Source: an uncultured Eubacteriales bacterium (GTDB lineage: Bacteria > Bacillota > Clostridia > Christensenellales > Aristaeellaceae). Taken from it: 64,000 bases of DNA. The stretch is from positions 1-64,000 of the forward strand of contig CACWZI010000006.1 of assembly GCA_902765305.1 (NCBI GenBank), written 5' to 3'. Shown here piece by piece: positions 22,926 through 32,343 of the stretch (position 1 is the stretch's first letter; the number at the start of each line of letters is the position of its first letter). Below the pieces are notes generated by a model. That model searched no databases and had not been told where the DNA came from. It was given only the letters and a program-made list of their open reading frames with translations. The translations under genes and the position numbers were made by a program.

Positions 22926-24899
22926 TTAATTGTCCGGGGAGGGCTTCAGGTATTTCCCGAACCAGTTGAAGATCTCCTCCAGCCTTCTTATTCTGTGGCG
23001 TGGCTTGCCGGAACGGGACAGGGAGTGGTTCTCCCCCTCGAACAGCACCATGCGCGCGGGCACGCCGAAGCGCTTCATGGCGGTGAACATCTCAACGCCC
23101 TGGTCCACGGTGCAGTTGTAGTCCTGAAGGGCGTGAATGAACAGTATCGGCGTCTTCGCCCGGTCCGCGTACTTCAGCGGCGACTGGTTCCACATCGCCT
23201 CATGGCTTGACCAGGGATCGCCGCCCAGCTCGTTGACGTCGAAGGTGACGCCGATCTCGCTGGAGCCGTAGTCCGACACCCAGTTTGAGATCGACCTCTG
23301 GGACGCCAGCGCCGCAAAGCGGTCGGTGTGGCCCTCGATCCAGTTGCACATGAAGCCGCCGTAGGAACCGCCGCAGGCCGCCAGCCGCGTCGCATCCAGC
23401 TGGGGCACGGCCGCAAGCACGTGGTCGGTGAAGGCCATCAGGTCTTTATAGTCGATATCGCCGTATTTGCCCCGCAGGTCCGCGAAGGCCTCGCCGTAGC
23501 CCTCGCTGCCCCGGGGATTGCAGAAGAACACCACGTAGCCCGCGCCGCAAAGCGCCTGCATCTCGTGCACGAGGGGCGTGCCATAAGCGCCCCTGGGACC
23601 GCCGTGGATCTCCAGCACTCCGGGATATTTCTTTTCGGGATCGAAGTCCGTCGGCTTCAATACCCAGCCGTCGATGGAAAGGCCCTCGGCGTTGGCGAAG
23701 GGAATGTATTCGACCTGCGCCACGTCGTGGCTGTTCAGGAAGGGGTCGTTGTGCTCCGTGCGCTTTGCGATTTCGCCTTCCCTGGCGGTATACAGCTCGG
23801 TCAGCCCGTTGGGCGCGCAGGCGGTAAACAGCACGCGCTCTCCGTCCGTATCCAGCCACAGCGCGGTGCCCTCGAAGGGCGCCACCGTTTCCACGGTGTC
23901 GTCGGCATTCAGCCGGCACACCTCTGCGCGATAGCCCCACTGGGCGATGAACCAGACGCAGCCCTTTGCCGTCACGGCGGATTTCCCGCTGCCGCCCGCG
24001 ATGTCCGTCACCCCGGCGCAGCCGATGCAGCGGTCCATGGCCGCCGCCATCGTGAGTTTGCCGGTGGCGGTGTCGCAGCGGTACCAGTCGTGGTTCTGGC
24101 CCCTGCCCCAGGGTTCGAGGGTGCTCATCGAAAGCACCGCCCCGCCATCGGTCAGCAGCGCTTCGCCCACGCGATACACCCCCGGCGCCACCAGTACGCA
24201 GTCCTCGCCGGTCCCCAGGTCATAGAGTCGAACCTCGCTGAAGGATGAGATCACATCCCGGAACTCGCAGCCCGCATACAGGATCTTTCCATCCCTCACA
24301 TCGAAGGTTTCGACGTTGAAGAAGTCGTTGGTCAGCTTCTTTTGCGCGCCGTCGCCGGGATCAAAAAGGAACAGCGAAGCGCGCAGCCGGGAGACAAAGC
24401 CCCTGCCATTGGCCCACAGGGGAACCTCTTCGATGACGTGGTAGTCCTCCCAGTCCTCCCGCAGGGTCCCGTCCAGGTCCTCGGGCGGCGCGTTCAGATC
24501 CACCTCGGCGAGGACGACATAGCGTCCGTCGCCCAGGGGACGCACATCGCCCACGTCCATCGACAGCTCAAAGGCGCGGCGCGCTTCGCCCCCATCCACG
24601 TCCAGTCGGTAAAATACCGTCTTCTTCCGGTGCTTCTCCGGCTTGTCGTCCGCGCCCCGCTGGGTGGAGAACAACAGGGTATGCCCGTCCTCCCATACGG
24701 GATCGGAAGCCTTGCCGTCGTATGTCAGCTGACGGGATACGCCGCTTTCGCAATCCAGCAGGTGGATACAGGCGTCATATCGATTCTTCTTATAATCTTG
24801 CCGCTTTACCACATAGGCGGCCCTCTTGCCGTCCGGGCTCAATACAGGGCCGGATACAAAGGCGATGTCCATCAGGTCCCGGATCGTGATCGGTTTCAT
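22926..24899 (-). CDS. S9-family serine peptidase (acylaminoacyl/dipeptidyl peptidase type)
   Basis: 657 aa. The first 400 residues are a WD40/beta-propeller (SPDGKRAAYVVKRQDYKKNR, repeated DG-turn blades). The C-terminal prolyl oligopeptidase domain has ILEIHGGPRGAYG-type oxyanion loop, nucleophile elbow GGSYGGFMCNWIEG (Ser about 497), the acid in FIHALQDYNCTVDQ and the His in FEGENHSLSRSG. No signal peptide, so an intracellular peptidase that trims short peptides. ATG preceded by AGGAGAG. Confidence 0.93.
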   Translation of the reverse strand: MKPITIRDLMDIAFVSGPVLSPDGKRAAYVVKRQDYKKNRYDACIHLLDCESGVSRQLTYDGKASDPVWEDGHTLLFSTQRGADDKPEKHRKKTVFYRLDVDGGEARRAFELSMDVGDVRPLGDGRYVVLAEVDLNAPPEDLDGTLREDWEDYHVIEEVPLWANGRGFVSRLRASLFLFDPGDGAQKKLTNDFFNVETFDVRDGKILYAGCEFRDVISSFSEVRLYDLGTGEDCVLVAPGVYRVGEALLTDGGAVLSMSTLEPWGRGQNHDWYRCDTATGKLTMAAAMDRCIGCAGVTDIAGGSGKSAVTAKGCVWFIAQWGYRAEVCRLNADDTVETVAPFEGTALWLDTDGERVLFTACAPNGLTELYTAREGEIAKRTEHNDPFLNSHDVAQVEYIPFANAEGLSIDGWVLKPTDFDPEKKYPGVLEIHGGPRGAYGTPLVHEMQALCGAGYVVFFCNPRGSEGYGEAFADLRGKYGDIDYKDLMAFTDHVLAAVPQLDATRLAACGGSYGGFMCNWIEGHTDRFAALASQRSISNWVSDYGSSEIGVTFDVNELGGDPWSSHEAMWNQSPLKYADRAKTPILFIHALQDYNCTVDQGVEMFTAMKRFGVPARMVLFEGENHSLSRSGKPRHRIRRLEEIFNWFGKYLKPSPDN

Positions 24900-24922
24900 G
24901 CGCGTCTCTCCTGAAATACCAA

Positions 24923-24950
24923 ATCAGGGAGCGAAAGCCCACTCCCCGAT
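24923..24950 (-). terminator. Hairpin after the GGDEF gene
   Basis: ATCAGGGAG (24923-24931) and CTCCCCGAT (24942-24950) pair in 8 of 9 positions. On the minus strand it follows the diguanylate cyclase stop by 22 bp, with a weak TTGGTATTT behind it. Confidence 0.45.
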
Positions 24951-24972
24951 GGTTCTGTTTGTTATGAACAAT

Positions 24973-26385
24973 CTATCTCCGCCTGTCGATTCCAGTTCTT
25001 GCGTAGTACGCGGCCTTCGCCGCGTACATGCGCTCGTCGGAGATTCGAATGAGCTGGTCGATGTTACCGGACGGGAACTCCCGGCTCGAGGCGCTGCCGC
25101 AGGAGATGGACAGGTGCTTGACCTGTTGGCCGCTCCAGCGCTCCGTCGTCCTGTCGAGCCGGTCCATGGCGTCCTTCAACCCGGCATCGGACAGGCGCAG
25201 CATGGCCGCGAATTCGTCACCGCCGATGCGGTAGACGTCGCCGTATTTGCCGAAGCATTCCTTCAGGCAGTCCGCCGCGCCCTTGATCAGCTCATCCCCC
25301 GCCGTATGGCCGAGGTTGTCGTTCACCCGCTTCAGGCCGTTCAGATCTGCGGTGACGTAGACAAAATCCTCCTTCAGCCCCGCCTGCGCCAGCTCCGCCT
25401 TCTTTTCCTCAAACGCCCTGCGGTTGAGCAGCTGTGTGGACTGGTCTATGAACGACGCGCTGGTCAGGGCCCGGGTACGCGCGAGGATGATGCGCACCGC
25501 GAGCAGCATGATCACCAGCACGATCACGCACAGCACGATGTTCAAAAGCAGTACGTTGATCAGCTCGCCGCGCTCATTGGAGCCGTCGCTCTCGATGACA
25601 AGATACCAGCCGAGCCTGTCGATGTACTTGGTCACCACGGCCCGCTCCGCGCCGATCTTCTGGTAAACGAAATCCTTGCTGCCAATGACCTGTATGCCGG
25701 TCATATAATCGGATTCGATCCTGCTCTCGTCGGTGTCCACGTGGATCAGGCCGTCCGCGTCGATCAGGCTGATGTGGACCTTGTACTCCTTTTCCAGGGT
25801 GACGAACAGGTCCTGGCTGCCCGTCATCCGCGCGCCCACGCCGCAGACGCCCAGAAGGTTTCCGTCCGCGTCCTCGATCCGGGTATCCACGAACACCGTC
25901 CATCGATCCTGGCTCAGCTCGTCGCGGTCCACATCCAGCTCGTATTCCTTGCCGGTGGCGATAAAATGGGTATACCACTGATCCCGGTCGTTGCGGGTCA
26001 GGTCCATCTGCTTGTTGATCCCGCCATAGGAATAGTAGCACTTCGAGGCATCAGAAACCAGAAAGGCGGCTTCATAGCCAAAGGCTTCCTTTTGGGCGCT
26101 CAGGTATCCGGCCAGCGTTTCGGCGGTCTGATCCATCCCGTTTGACGCCTCTTTATTCAGCGCATCGATCAGAAAGGTGTCTCTGGCCATGGAGCGCGAT
26201 ACGATGATCGGCTCTGACAGCTCGCTGCTGATGGAATCGTAGATCAGCGAAGCCAGGGATTTGCTCAGCTCCTGCATATTCCGCTTCGCCATGAGCCGAA
26301 GCGACCACAGCGATACGAAGGTTGAAAGCACGAAGCTCAGTATGACAATGGCAATCGCCAGCCACGTGATATTTTTCCTGTTCAT
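24973..26385 (-). CDS. Membrane diguanylate cyclase with extracellular sensor
   Basis: 470 aa from the ATG at 26385 (MNRKNITWL), which has AAGGTG in front. A first membrane helix (LAIAIVILSFVLSTFVSLW), an extracellular dCache-like sensor (about 40-280, with KSLASLIYD, YSYGGINKQMDL, RDQWYTHFIAT), a second helix (LLLNIVLCVIVLVIMLLAV) and a cytoplasmic GGDEF domain with intact RIGGDEFAAM. It makes c-di-GMP from two GTP. The RxxD inhibitory site five residues before GGDEF is absent (it reads GKYG), so no classical product inhibition. It lies 66 bp downstream of an HD-GYP gene on the same strand. Confidence 0.92.
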   Translation of the reverse strand: MNRKNITWLAIAIVILSFVLSTFVSLWSLRLMAKRNMQELSKSLASLIYDSISSELSEPIIVSRSMARDTFLIDALNKEASNGMDQTAETLAGYLSAQKEAFGYEAAFLVSDASKCYYSYGGINKQMDLTRNDRDQWYTHFIATGKEYELDVDRDELSQDRWTVFVDTRIEDADGNLLGVCGVGARMTGSQDLFVTLEKEYKVHISLIDADGLIHVDTDESRIESDYMTGIQVIGSKDFVYQKIGAERAVVTKYIDRLGWYLVIESDGSNERGELINVLLLNIVLCVIVLVIMLLAVRIILARTRALTSASFIDQSTQLLNRRAFEEKKAELAQAGLKEDFVYVTADLNGLKRVNDNLGHTAGDELIKGAADCLKECFGKYGDVYRIGGDEFAAMLRLSDAGLKDAMDRLDRTTERWSGQQVKHLSISCGSASSREFPSGNIDQLIRISDERMYAAKAAYYARTGIDRRR

Positions 26386-26451
26386 TGTCTCAACACCTTT
26401 TCCGATCCGCCGGTTCCTGCCTTCGCACCTGTTCAAAAAACACGTGTGTGG

Positions 26452-28587
26452 CTATGCGCCCATGTGGCTGTTCATCACGACGCGAACCTCGTCCGAGGCA
26501 TGCATGAACGCCTCCGCGATCCTGGGATCAAAGTGGCTGCCAGAGCCCTCCTGGATGATCGCCATGGCCTTTTCGAACGGGAAGCCGTCCTTGTAGCTGC
26601 GCCGGGAAACGAGGGCGTCAAAAACGTCGGCCACGGCCATGATGCGCGCGGACAGCGGAATCTCCTCTCCCTTCAGGCCGCAGGGATAGCCCGCGCCGTT
26701 CCACTTCTCGTGGTGGTAGTGGGCCAGGTTCATCGCTTCCTTCAGGTAGCCGGAATTTTCCTCGGAGACCGTGTTCATGGCGTGGGCGATCACCTCCGCG
26801 CCGGCGGTGGTATGGGTCTTCATGATTTCGAATTCCTCATCCGTCAGCTTGCCGGGCTTGTTCAGGATCGCGTCGGAGACCTGTATCTTGCCGATATCAT
26901 GCAGCGGGGCCGAGTTGACCACATCGTAGATGAATTCGTCCGTCAGCTGGTCGCTGTAGACGCCTTCCTTTCTCAGTTGGCGCATGATGATGTCCGTATA
27001 GGCGGCGGTCTTGCGCACATGATCGCCGGTGCACTTGTCGCGGCTTTCCACCATGTCCGCCAGCACCATGATCAGGCCGTTTTGCAGCCTTGTGATGACC
27101 TCGCTCTGGTGCTCCAGGCTCTCGATGGTGATCACCATGTCCTCTGTGGTCCGGGTCACAGAGTGATACAGGTTTTCGATCTCATCTCCGGTGCGTATAT
27201 CCAGCTCACGTATGCACTGCAGGGTATCCGCCCGAGATTCCTCTGTGGCATAGGAGGAATTGCCCGTGGCGATATCCAGGGCATTGATGGGCAATATGAT
27301 ATTGTACTCCGCGAACCAGATGGCGACGGTCAGCAGCAGCAGGAAGAAGCCTAAGAACAGCGACACCACGCGGGCGAGGAATTCGTAGCCGTTCCGGATG
27401 ATATGGGTCATGCTGACATCCACGCCCACATAGCACTGGCAGGCGCCCTGGCTGTCGTATACCGGCTTGTAGACCGTCAGCAGCCAGCCGAACTGACCGT
27501 TTGCGATGATGGGTTCGATCTCCTTTCCGGCCAGCAGGTCGGGAAGCTGCTGTTTGAAATCCTCGTCGAATTCAACGACATCTCCCGCCTCCCCGCCGGG
27601 TGTATCGGGTGTGTCGGCGTCGAAGACCACGTGGCAGCCGTCCTCGCGGATCTGATAGGCGTAGACATACTGTATGCTCTCGGTGCTTCTGGCCAGGTCG
27701 TTGAAGCGCTTGTCGACGCGGACATAGCCGTCGGCCGCTTCGCCCCGGGCCAGGAAATCAGGCACACGATCCCCGTCGATGGCGTCAGACGCCACGTTGG
27801 CCACACCCCAGGCCAGCGCCTTCTGGTCTTCGATGGCCGCCGTGCGGAAATGAACAAAGCTGATGGCCGTGACGATGGCGGCAATGACCAGCATGGCCGA
27901 CGTCACCAGCATGACGATCTTGGAGCGCAGGGACAGAAAGCGCGATCGCTTCTCCCCGGCGACCCTGGAAAGAGGGGTCTGCTGCCAGCCCGTGAAATAG
28001 AATCGGTCCTTCAGGGTCTCCGGTATCGCGTTTACGATGATGGCGACGACCAGCACCGTGATGGCCTTGTCAACCAGATCGATCAGCATATCCGCGGAGA
28101 ACTGGGACCAGAACTCGCTCAAACCGGTACTGGCATGGATGCGCAGCGCCAGCGGCGCGGAAATGCCGGAGCCGAACTGAAAGCCGTACAGTATCCAGGT
28201 GAGCACCGACCCGAGCCCGCCCCCGATCAGCGCGAAGGTGCCGATGATGGCCAGCAGCCGCCACGGCTTTTTGAAGCTGTAGTAATCCTTGCTGGAATAC
28301 CACGCGGAAACAATGGCGATCAGGACCGTCAGCGACCCATAGTAGGTGGTGGTGTAATCCCCGATGCCGTTGATCAAATTGGTGAAAAAGCCGACGATGA
28401 TGCCGGGTATATATCCGCCCAGGGCCGCCGCCATGGCGCTGCCGATGTTGTCGAGGTAGAGCGGCAGCTTCAGGCTCGTCGCCAAATGCGCGAGAAGGTA
28501 ATTGATGGCCAGGCCGATCAGGCTCAGTATGAGCGTGTACTTTCGGCGCGCCCGGTTTTGTTGGTGCATGCTGTTTTGATCCTGCAT
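26452..28587 (-). CDS. Membrane HD-GYP c-di-GMP phosphodiesterase
   Basis: 711 aa from the ATG at 28587, after GGAGG. The N-terminus is a six-helix membrane domain (LPLYLDNIGSAMAAALGGYI, PGIIVGFFTNLINGIGDY) like S-component membrane domains. Then comes a membrane segment, an extracellular sensor (about 270-420), a further helix, a HAMP-like linker and the HD-GYP domain: GDHVRKTAAYTDII, LHDIGKIQVSD, HHEKWNGAGYPCGL, SARIMAVADVFDAL. The HD and GYP residues are intact. It would degrade c-di-GMP in response to an outside signal. Co-directional with the following cyclase; the two could set the local c-di-GMP level. Confidence 0.9.
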   Translation of the reverse strand: MQDQNSMHQQNRARRKYTLILSLIGLAINYLLAHLATSLKLPLYLDNIGSAMAAALGGYIPGIIVGFFTNLINGIGDYTTTYYGSLTVLIAIVSAWYSSKDYYSFKKPWRLLAIIGTFALIGGGLGSVLTWILYGFQFGSGISAPLALRIHASTGLSEFWSQFSADMLIDLVDKAITVLVVAIIVNAIPETLKDRFYFTGWQQTPLSRVAGEKRSRFLSLRSKIVMLVTSAMLVIAAIVTAISFVHFRTAAIEDQKALAWGVANVASDAIDGDRVPDFLARGEAADGYVRVDKRFNDLARSTESIQYVYAYQIREDGCHVVFDADTPDTPGGEAGDVVEFDEDFKQQLPDLLAGKEIEPIIANGQFGWLLTVYKPVYDSQGACQCYVGVDVSMTHIIRNGYEFLARVVSLFLGFFLLLLTVAIWFAEYNIILPINALDIATGNSSYATEESRADTLQCIRELDIRTGDEIENLYHSVTRTTEDMVITIESLEHQSEVITRLQNGLIMVLADMVESRDKCTGDHVRKTAAYTDIIMRQLRKEGVYSDQLTDEFIYDVVNSAPLHDIGKIQVSDAILNKPGKLTDEEFEIMKTHTTAGAEVIAHAMNTVSEENSGYLKEAMNLAHYHHEKWNGAGYPCGLKGEEIPLSARIMAVADVFDALVSRRSYKDGFPFEKAMAIIQEGSGSHFDPRIAEAFMHASDEVRVVMNSHMGA

Positions 28588-28677
28588 GATTGGAAGCCTC
28601 CAAGCATATCCGCCGATCGAAAGGACGCGTTCTTCGCATCGTCCATCCGGGCTGGCAGTCAATCTTCGTACCTCTAC

Positions 28678-28764
28678 ATTATACTCCATCGCCGTTTAGT
28701 TGTCTACAAAAAAAGTCCGGACATTGAAAAAACGGTTGAATTAACGTTATTTCTTTGGTATAAT
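28678..28764. promoter_or_regulatory. Two divergent promoters between HD-GYP and epimerase genes
   Basis: Minus strand: TAGACA (28701-28706), 17 bp, TATAAT (28678-28683), driving the HD-GYP/GGDEF pair with about 90 nt of leader. Plus strand: TTGAAT (28736-28741), 17 bp, TATAAT (28759-28764), driving the epimerase gene. Confidence 0.65.
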
Positions 28765-28796
28765 GAATGGGTACATCAATGTCGCGAGGTGGAAAA

Positions 28797-30005
28797 ATGA
28801 CTGGATTTACGGATCCCAGGCTCTATCTGTGTATCGATAACTGCTTTGCCTACAAGCGATGGGTCAAGCCCCTGGACTGGATGCTTCTGATTCGGGACAT
28901 GGGCCTGAACCGGGTCGAACAGAGTGCCGACACGGAATGCGACCCCCTGTACATGGGCGAGGCCTACATGAAGGATTGGATCCAATGGGTGCGGCGGGAC
29001 AGCGAAAAAACCGGCGTCAGGGTCGTGAACGTGTATTCCGGGCATGGCACCTATACCACCTGTGGCATGACCCACTGGCACGAAGGGGTGCGCCGCCGCT
29101 TCCTGGATGGCTGGATGAAGGCGCAGGTCGACACCGCGGCCGGGCTCGGCGCGGGCTTCGGCTTCTTTGCCCACGGCATCGAGCACAGCGCGCTGCAAAG
29201 CCCCTCTGCATACCACGCACGCCTCGGGATGCTCTATGACGACCTGGCGGAGCTGGCGGCCTACGCCGATGCGCAAAAGCTGCCCGGCATATGCATCGAG
29301 CAGATGTATACGCCACACATGCCCCCGTGGACCATAGACGGCGCCGAAACGCTGATGCGGGAGGTATTCGCACGGGGTGGCGCGCCCCTGTACATCACCA
29401 TCGACCTGGGCCACATGAACGGCCAGCAGTTTTTCCTGCGGCCTGAGCGTGCCGCCATCCTCGAAAGCATCCGCGCTCGACGGGCGCAGCCCGATGCCTT
29501 CAGGCCGTGGCTGGGCTCGGAACGCGCCCATGACCTGCACCGCAGGGCGGTACAGGGCGAAACGGATCCGGATGAGGCGACCGACGCCATCCTCGAGGAC
29601 ATCGAGGGCAATCCCCACCTGTTTGCCCGACCGGATGACGGCAGCATCTGGCGTTGGGTGGAGGCGCTTGGGCAGTACGGCAACATCATCCACCTTCAGC
29701 AGACCGACGGAAGGTCCTCGCCCCACTGGCCCTTTACCGATAAATACAACCGCATGGGCATCGCCGACGGCGAGCAGCTGATCAAAAGCCTGGCAAAGGC
29801 CTTCGCAGCGCCGCCCGTTCCCGGTCTGCCCGCACCGACGCAGGCCATCTCCCTGACGCTGGAGCCCTTTATGGGAACCATGGCAAACCCGTACACCGCC
29901 GTGGAGGAGATCGCCGCCTCCGTGGAATACTGGCGGCGCTTCATCCCCAGGGACGGCATGCTTCTCAGCGAAGCCCTCGCGTTGCTGGAGGCAGATTGCC
30001 GGTAA
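28797..30005 (+). CDS. Xylose-isomerase-like TIM-barrel sugar epimerase/isomerase
   Basis: 402 aa; ATG after GAGGTGG. The fold is that of the AP-endonuclease-2/xylose isomerase family: LIRDMGLNRVEQS, VNVYSGHGTY, GICIEQMYTPHMPPWTIDGA with metal-binding Glu, YITIDLGHMNGQQFF with Asp/His, NIIHLQQTDGRSSPHWPF and a late Glu (LTLEPFMGT). These give the Glu-Asp-His-Glu metal site. The family includes tetrose, pentose and phosphosugar isomerases; the exact sugar is not clear. Single-gene transcription unit. Confidence 0.75.
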   Translation: MTGFTDPRLYLCIDNCFAYKRWVKPLDWMLLIRDMGLNRVEQSADTECDPLYMGEAYMKDWIQWVRRDSEKTGVRVVNVYSGHGTYTTCGMTHWHEGVRRRFLDGWMKAQVDTAAGLGAGFGFFAHGIEHSALQSPSAYHARLGMLYDDLAELAAYADAQKLPGICIEQMYTPHMPPWTIDGAETLMREVFARGGAPLYITIDLGHMNGQQFFLRPERAAILESIRARRAQPDAFRPWLGSERAHDLHRRAVQGETDPDEATDAILEDIEGNPHLFARPDDGSIWRWVEALGQYGNIIHLQQTDGRSSPHWPFTDKYNRMGIADGEQLIKSLAKAFAAPPVPGLPAPTQAISLTLEPFMGTMANPYTAVEEIAASVEYWRRFIPRDGMLLSEALALLEADCR

Positions 30006-30090
30006 ACGGCGATATCGGCAAAGGAATCCGCTTCAGCCTATAAAGTACAAACGGATATTATCCAATCTCGACGCAAAGGAAGTAACCAGA

Positions 30091-30731
30091 ATGGCGGGCA
30101 CGATTGCGCGATTCTCAAAGGAATACCCGGAATTCCCCATTGTGGAATTCCTCGACCATTCCGCGTTTGACGAGCTCATATCAATTGATCTCGAACAGGA
30201 TACCTACCGGTTCATATTCAACGTGGAGCATAAATACTGGTCTCCTTCCATGGAGGGCGCGTACGGCGCCTTTATCGATTACGTGGGCACCCGCATGGTG
30301 CACCCCGAGAACCAGCCGCTCTACCTGGACATGATGAATCCCGAGCGGCTGCCGATCCATCTGGAGGCGGCGGACGGCTGCTTTCCCGATTCGTATCGCG
30401 CACGGTGCTTTTCCTCATCGCCCGTGAGGACAAATACATGTTCGAGGTGGTCGCCCACGGCCTTGAGAAGGTCATGGGACTGAACCGCAAAGACATGGAG
30501 GACGAACTGAATTCAGGGCGCTTCTACAAGCGCCTGATCCCGAAGAACGAGAGCGTGCTGTGGAAGATCGCCCTGAAGTGTGTCGACAGCCGGCAGAACG
30601 CCAGCAGGGAATTCAGAATGGTCGGGGCCAGCGGAGAAGCGCTCCACCTTGTCGTTGACGCCGATTACGTGGACGATCCCATGAGCGACGTCAAGTGCAT
30701 CCTTTCGATGCGCAGGGAAAACGGCAATTGA
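30091..30731 (+). pseudogene. PAS-like sensor gene broken by a frameshift
   Basis: Two overlapping frames give one continuous product. The first (from ATG 30091, ribosome-binding site AAAGGAAG) reads DTYRFIFNVEHKYWSPSMEG, YVGTRMVHPENQPLYLDMMN to about 30389. The second, one base earlier in phase, continues RFVSRTVLFLIAREDKYMFE, LIPKNESVLWKIALKCVDSR and VKCILSMRRENGN. The pattern is that of the PAS-type sensory segments in Clostridial signalling proteins, about 213 aa if joined. A single-base loss near 30381-30392 (GCTTTCCCGATT) explains it. No output domain follows. Confidence 0.65.
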
Positions 30732-30858
30732 TCCATAGGAAATACCGCACAATACGGCGGCACATCCGGCGGTGCCTTTTCCGACATCTGCTGCTTGCAG
30801 ATTTCTCGATTTACCGCCAGTAAACCTTCGAAATCTGCAATTGCATCTGTCGAAAAAT

Positions 30859-32226
30859 TCACTCGCCAGCCTTCCTGCGCCATACGCCACTTCGGTAGCG
30901 CAGGAAGCTGGCGATGGCCACCAGCGTCCACGTGAGCGCCGTGCCCAGCCAGATGCCCCAGACGCCGATGGAGGGGAGCATGGTCAGGGGCTTGGGAAAG
31001 GCGATGCGCCCCGTCATCTCGCAGATGCCGGAGATCAGGGAATAGGCGCTGTCCCCCGCCCCGTTGAGCACGCCCCGGCAGATGTAGATCATGCCCAGGG
31101 CGGCCAGGAACCAGCTGGTGAGCCTCAGGCCGCGAGCGCCGTAGTGAATGACCTCCGCGCCCTGCTCCGCATCCACGAACAGGCTCATCACCTGAGGACT
31201 GAACAGCTGCAGAAGCAGCGTGATGACCGCCGAAAAGGCGAGCATGAGGACGAGCGCCTGACGAAAGCCCTGGCTGACCCGCTCCTGCCGGTTGGCGCCG
31301 ATGTTCTGGCCCGTGAATGTGGATAGCGCGGCGAACAGCGAGCCGTAGGGCTGCTGAACCAGCGCCTCCACGCGGCTGGTGGCCGTAAAGGCCGCGCCGA
31401 CCACCGAGCCGAAGCTGTTGACCACCGATTGAAGCACGATCAGCGACAGCGCGATCATGGAGGACTGGGCTGCCAGCGGAACGCCGATGCGAAAGCACTG
31501 GCGGATCAGCGTCGCATCCGGCTTCCAAAGGGTTCTGTCTATGGTGAACATGGGGTTATGCCCGGAGGCGTAGATGATGCATCCCACGGCGGAGAGAAGC
31601 TGGGAGATGACGGTGGCCGCCGCAGCGCCGCCCACGCCCCAGTGCAGGCGCCGGATGAAGAACAGGTCGAGGAACACGTTGAGGAAGCTGGAAATCACAA
31701 GGAAGAAAAGCGGCGTCCTGGAATCGCCCACGCCCCGCAATATGGACGCGATGCAGTTGTACATGGACACCGCTACCACGCCCGCGCACATCACGCGCAT
31801 ATAGATGACGGACTGATCGACGATGTTTTCGGGCGTCCCCAGCAGCCCCAGCACCGTTCTTGAAAGACCGAAGCCCAGCGCGCCCATGATCAATCCGGTA
31901 ACGACCATGATGTAAACGGCGTTGGTGATCACCCGCTTGACGGTGGCGGGCTGGTCCGCGCCAAAGGCCTGGGCGATCAGTATGCCCACGCCGCTGGCCA
32001 GGCCGTTGCACAGCGAGAAGAACAGGAAATTCAGAGAACTCGTCGCGCCGACCGCCGCCAGGGCGTCCGGCCCCACAAATCGGCCGACGATCATCATATC
32101 CACCATGCTGTAAACCTGCTGGAACAGGTTGCCCACCAGCAGCGGCGCCATAAACCGGAGCAGCAGTCCCCAGGGGTTGCCCTCGGTCATATCCGTCATA
32201 TAATGCCCACGATTCCGAATGCGCAT
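30859..32226 (-). CDS. MATE-family multidrug/metabolite exporter
   Basis: 455 aa from the ATG at 32226 (GAGGTG upstream); another ATG nine codons on is possible. Twelve membrane helices, starting LLLRFMAPLLVGNLFQQVYS and MVDMMIVGRFVGPDALAAVG, the MatE signature, repeated in the second half (GVPLAAQSSMIALSLIVLQS, FTGQNIGANRQERVSQGFRQ). Exports drugs or metabolites by Na+ or H+ exchange. Its last residues overlap nothing; downstream (30732-30858) no gene is seen. Confidence 0.93.
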   Translation of the reverse strand: MRIRNRGHYMTDMTEGNPWGLLLRFMAPLLVGNLFQQVYSMVDMMIVGRFVGPDALAAVGATSSLNFLFFSLCNGLASGVGILIAQAFGADQPATVKRVITNAVYIMVVTGLIMGALGFGLSRTVLGLLGTPENIVDQSVIYMRVMCAGVVAVSMYNCIASILRGVGDSRTPLFFLVISSFLNVFLDLFFIRRLHWGVGGAAAATVISQLLSAVGCIIYASGHNPMFTIDRTLWKPDATLIRQCFRIGVPLAAQSSMIALSLIVLQSVVNSFGSVVGAAFTATSRVEALVQQPYGSLFAALSTFTGQNIGANRQERVSQGFRQALVLMLAFSAVITLLLQLFSPQVMSLFVDAEQGAEVIHYGARGLRLTSWFLAALGMIYICRGVLNGAGDSAYSLISGICEMTGRIAFPKPLTMLPSIGVWGIWLGTALTWTLVAIASFLRYRSGVWRRKAGE

Positions 32227-32272
32227 CAGTTGCTTACACCTCGTAGCATAACAGTCTATTTCCCTTAAATAT

Positions 32273-32305
32273 GCGCGCATGAATTTACGGTAAATTCATA
32301 CGCGC
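32273..32305 (-). terminator. Hairpin after PPK2
   Basis: GCGCGCATGAATTTA (32273-32287) pairs with TAAATTCATACGCGC (32291-32305) in 14 of 15 positions with a 3-nt loop. On the minus strand it lies 38 bp after the PPK2 stop and is followed by ATATTT. Confidence 0.6.
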
Positions 32306-32343
32306 TTATTCAACAGCGAACCGCGATTTCCCATCGGTGAGGA

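Noticed and set aside
28690..28796. Riboswitch before the epimerase gene
   Set aside because: The distance from -10 box to start is only about 30 bp, too short for any aptamer.
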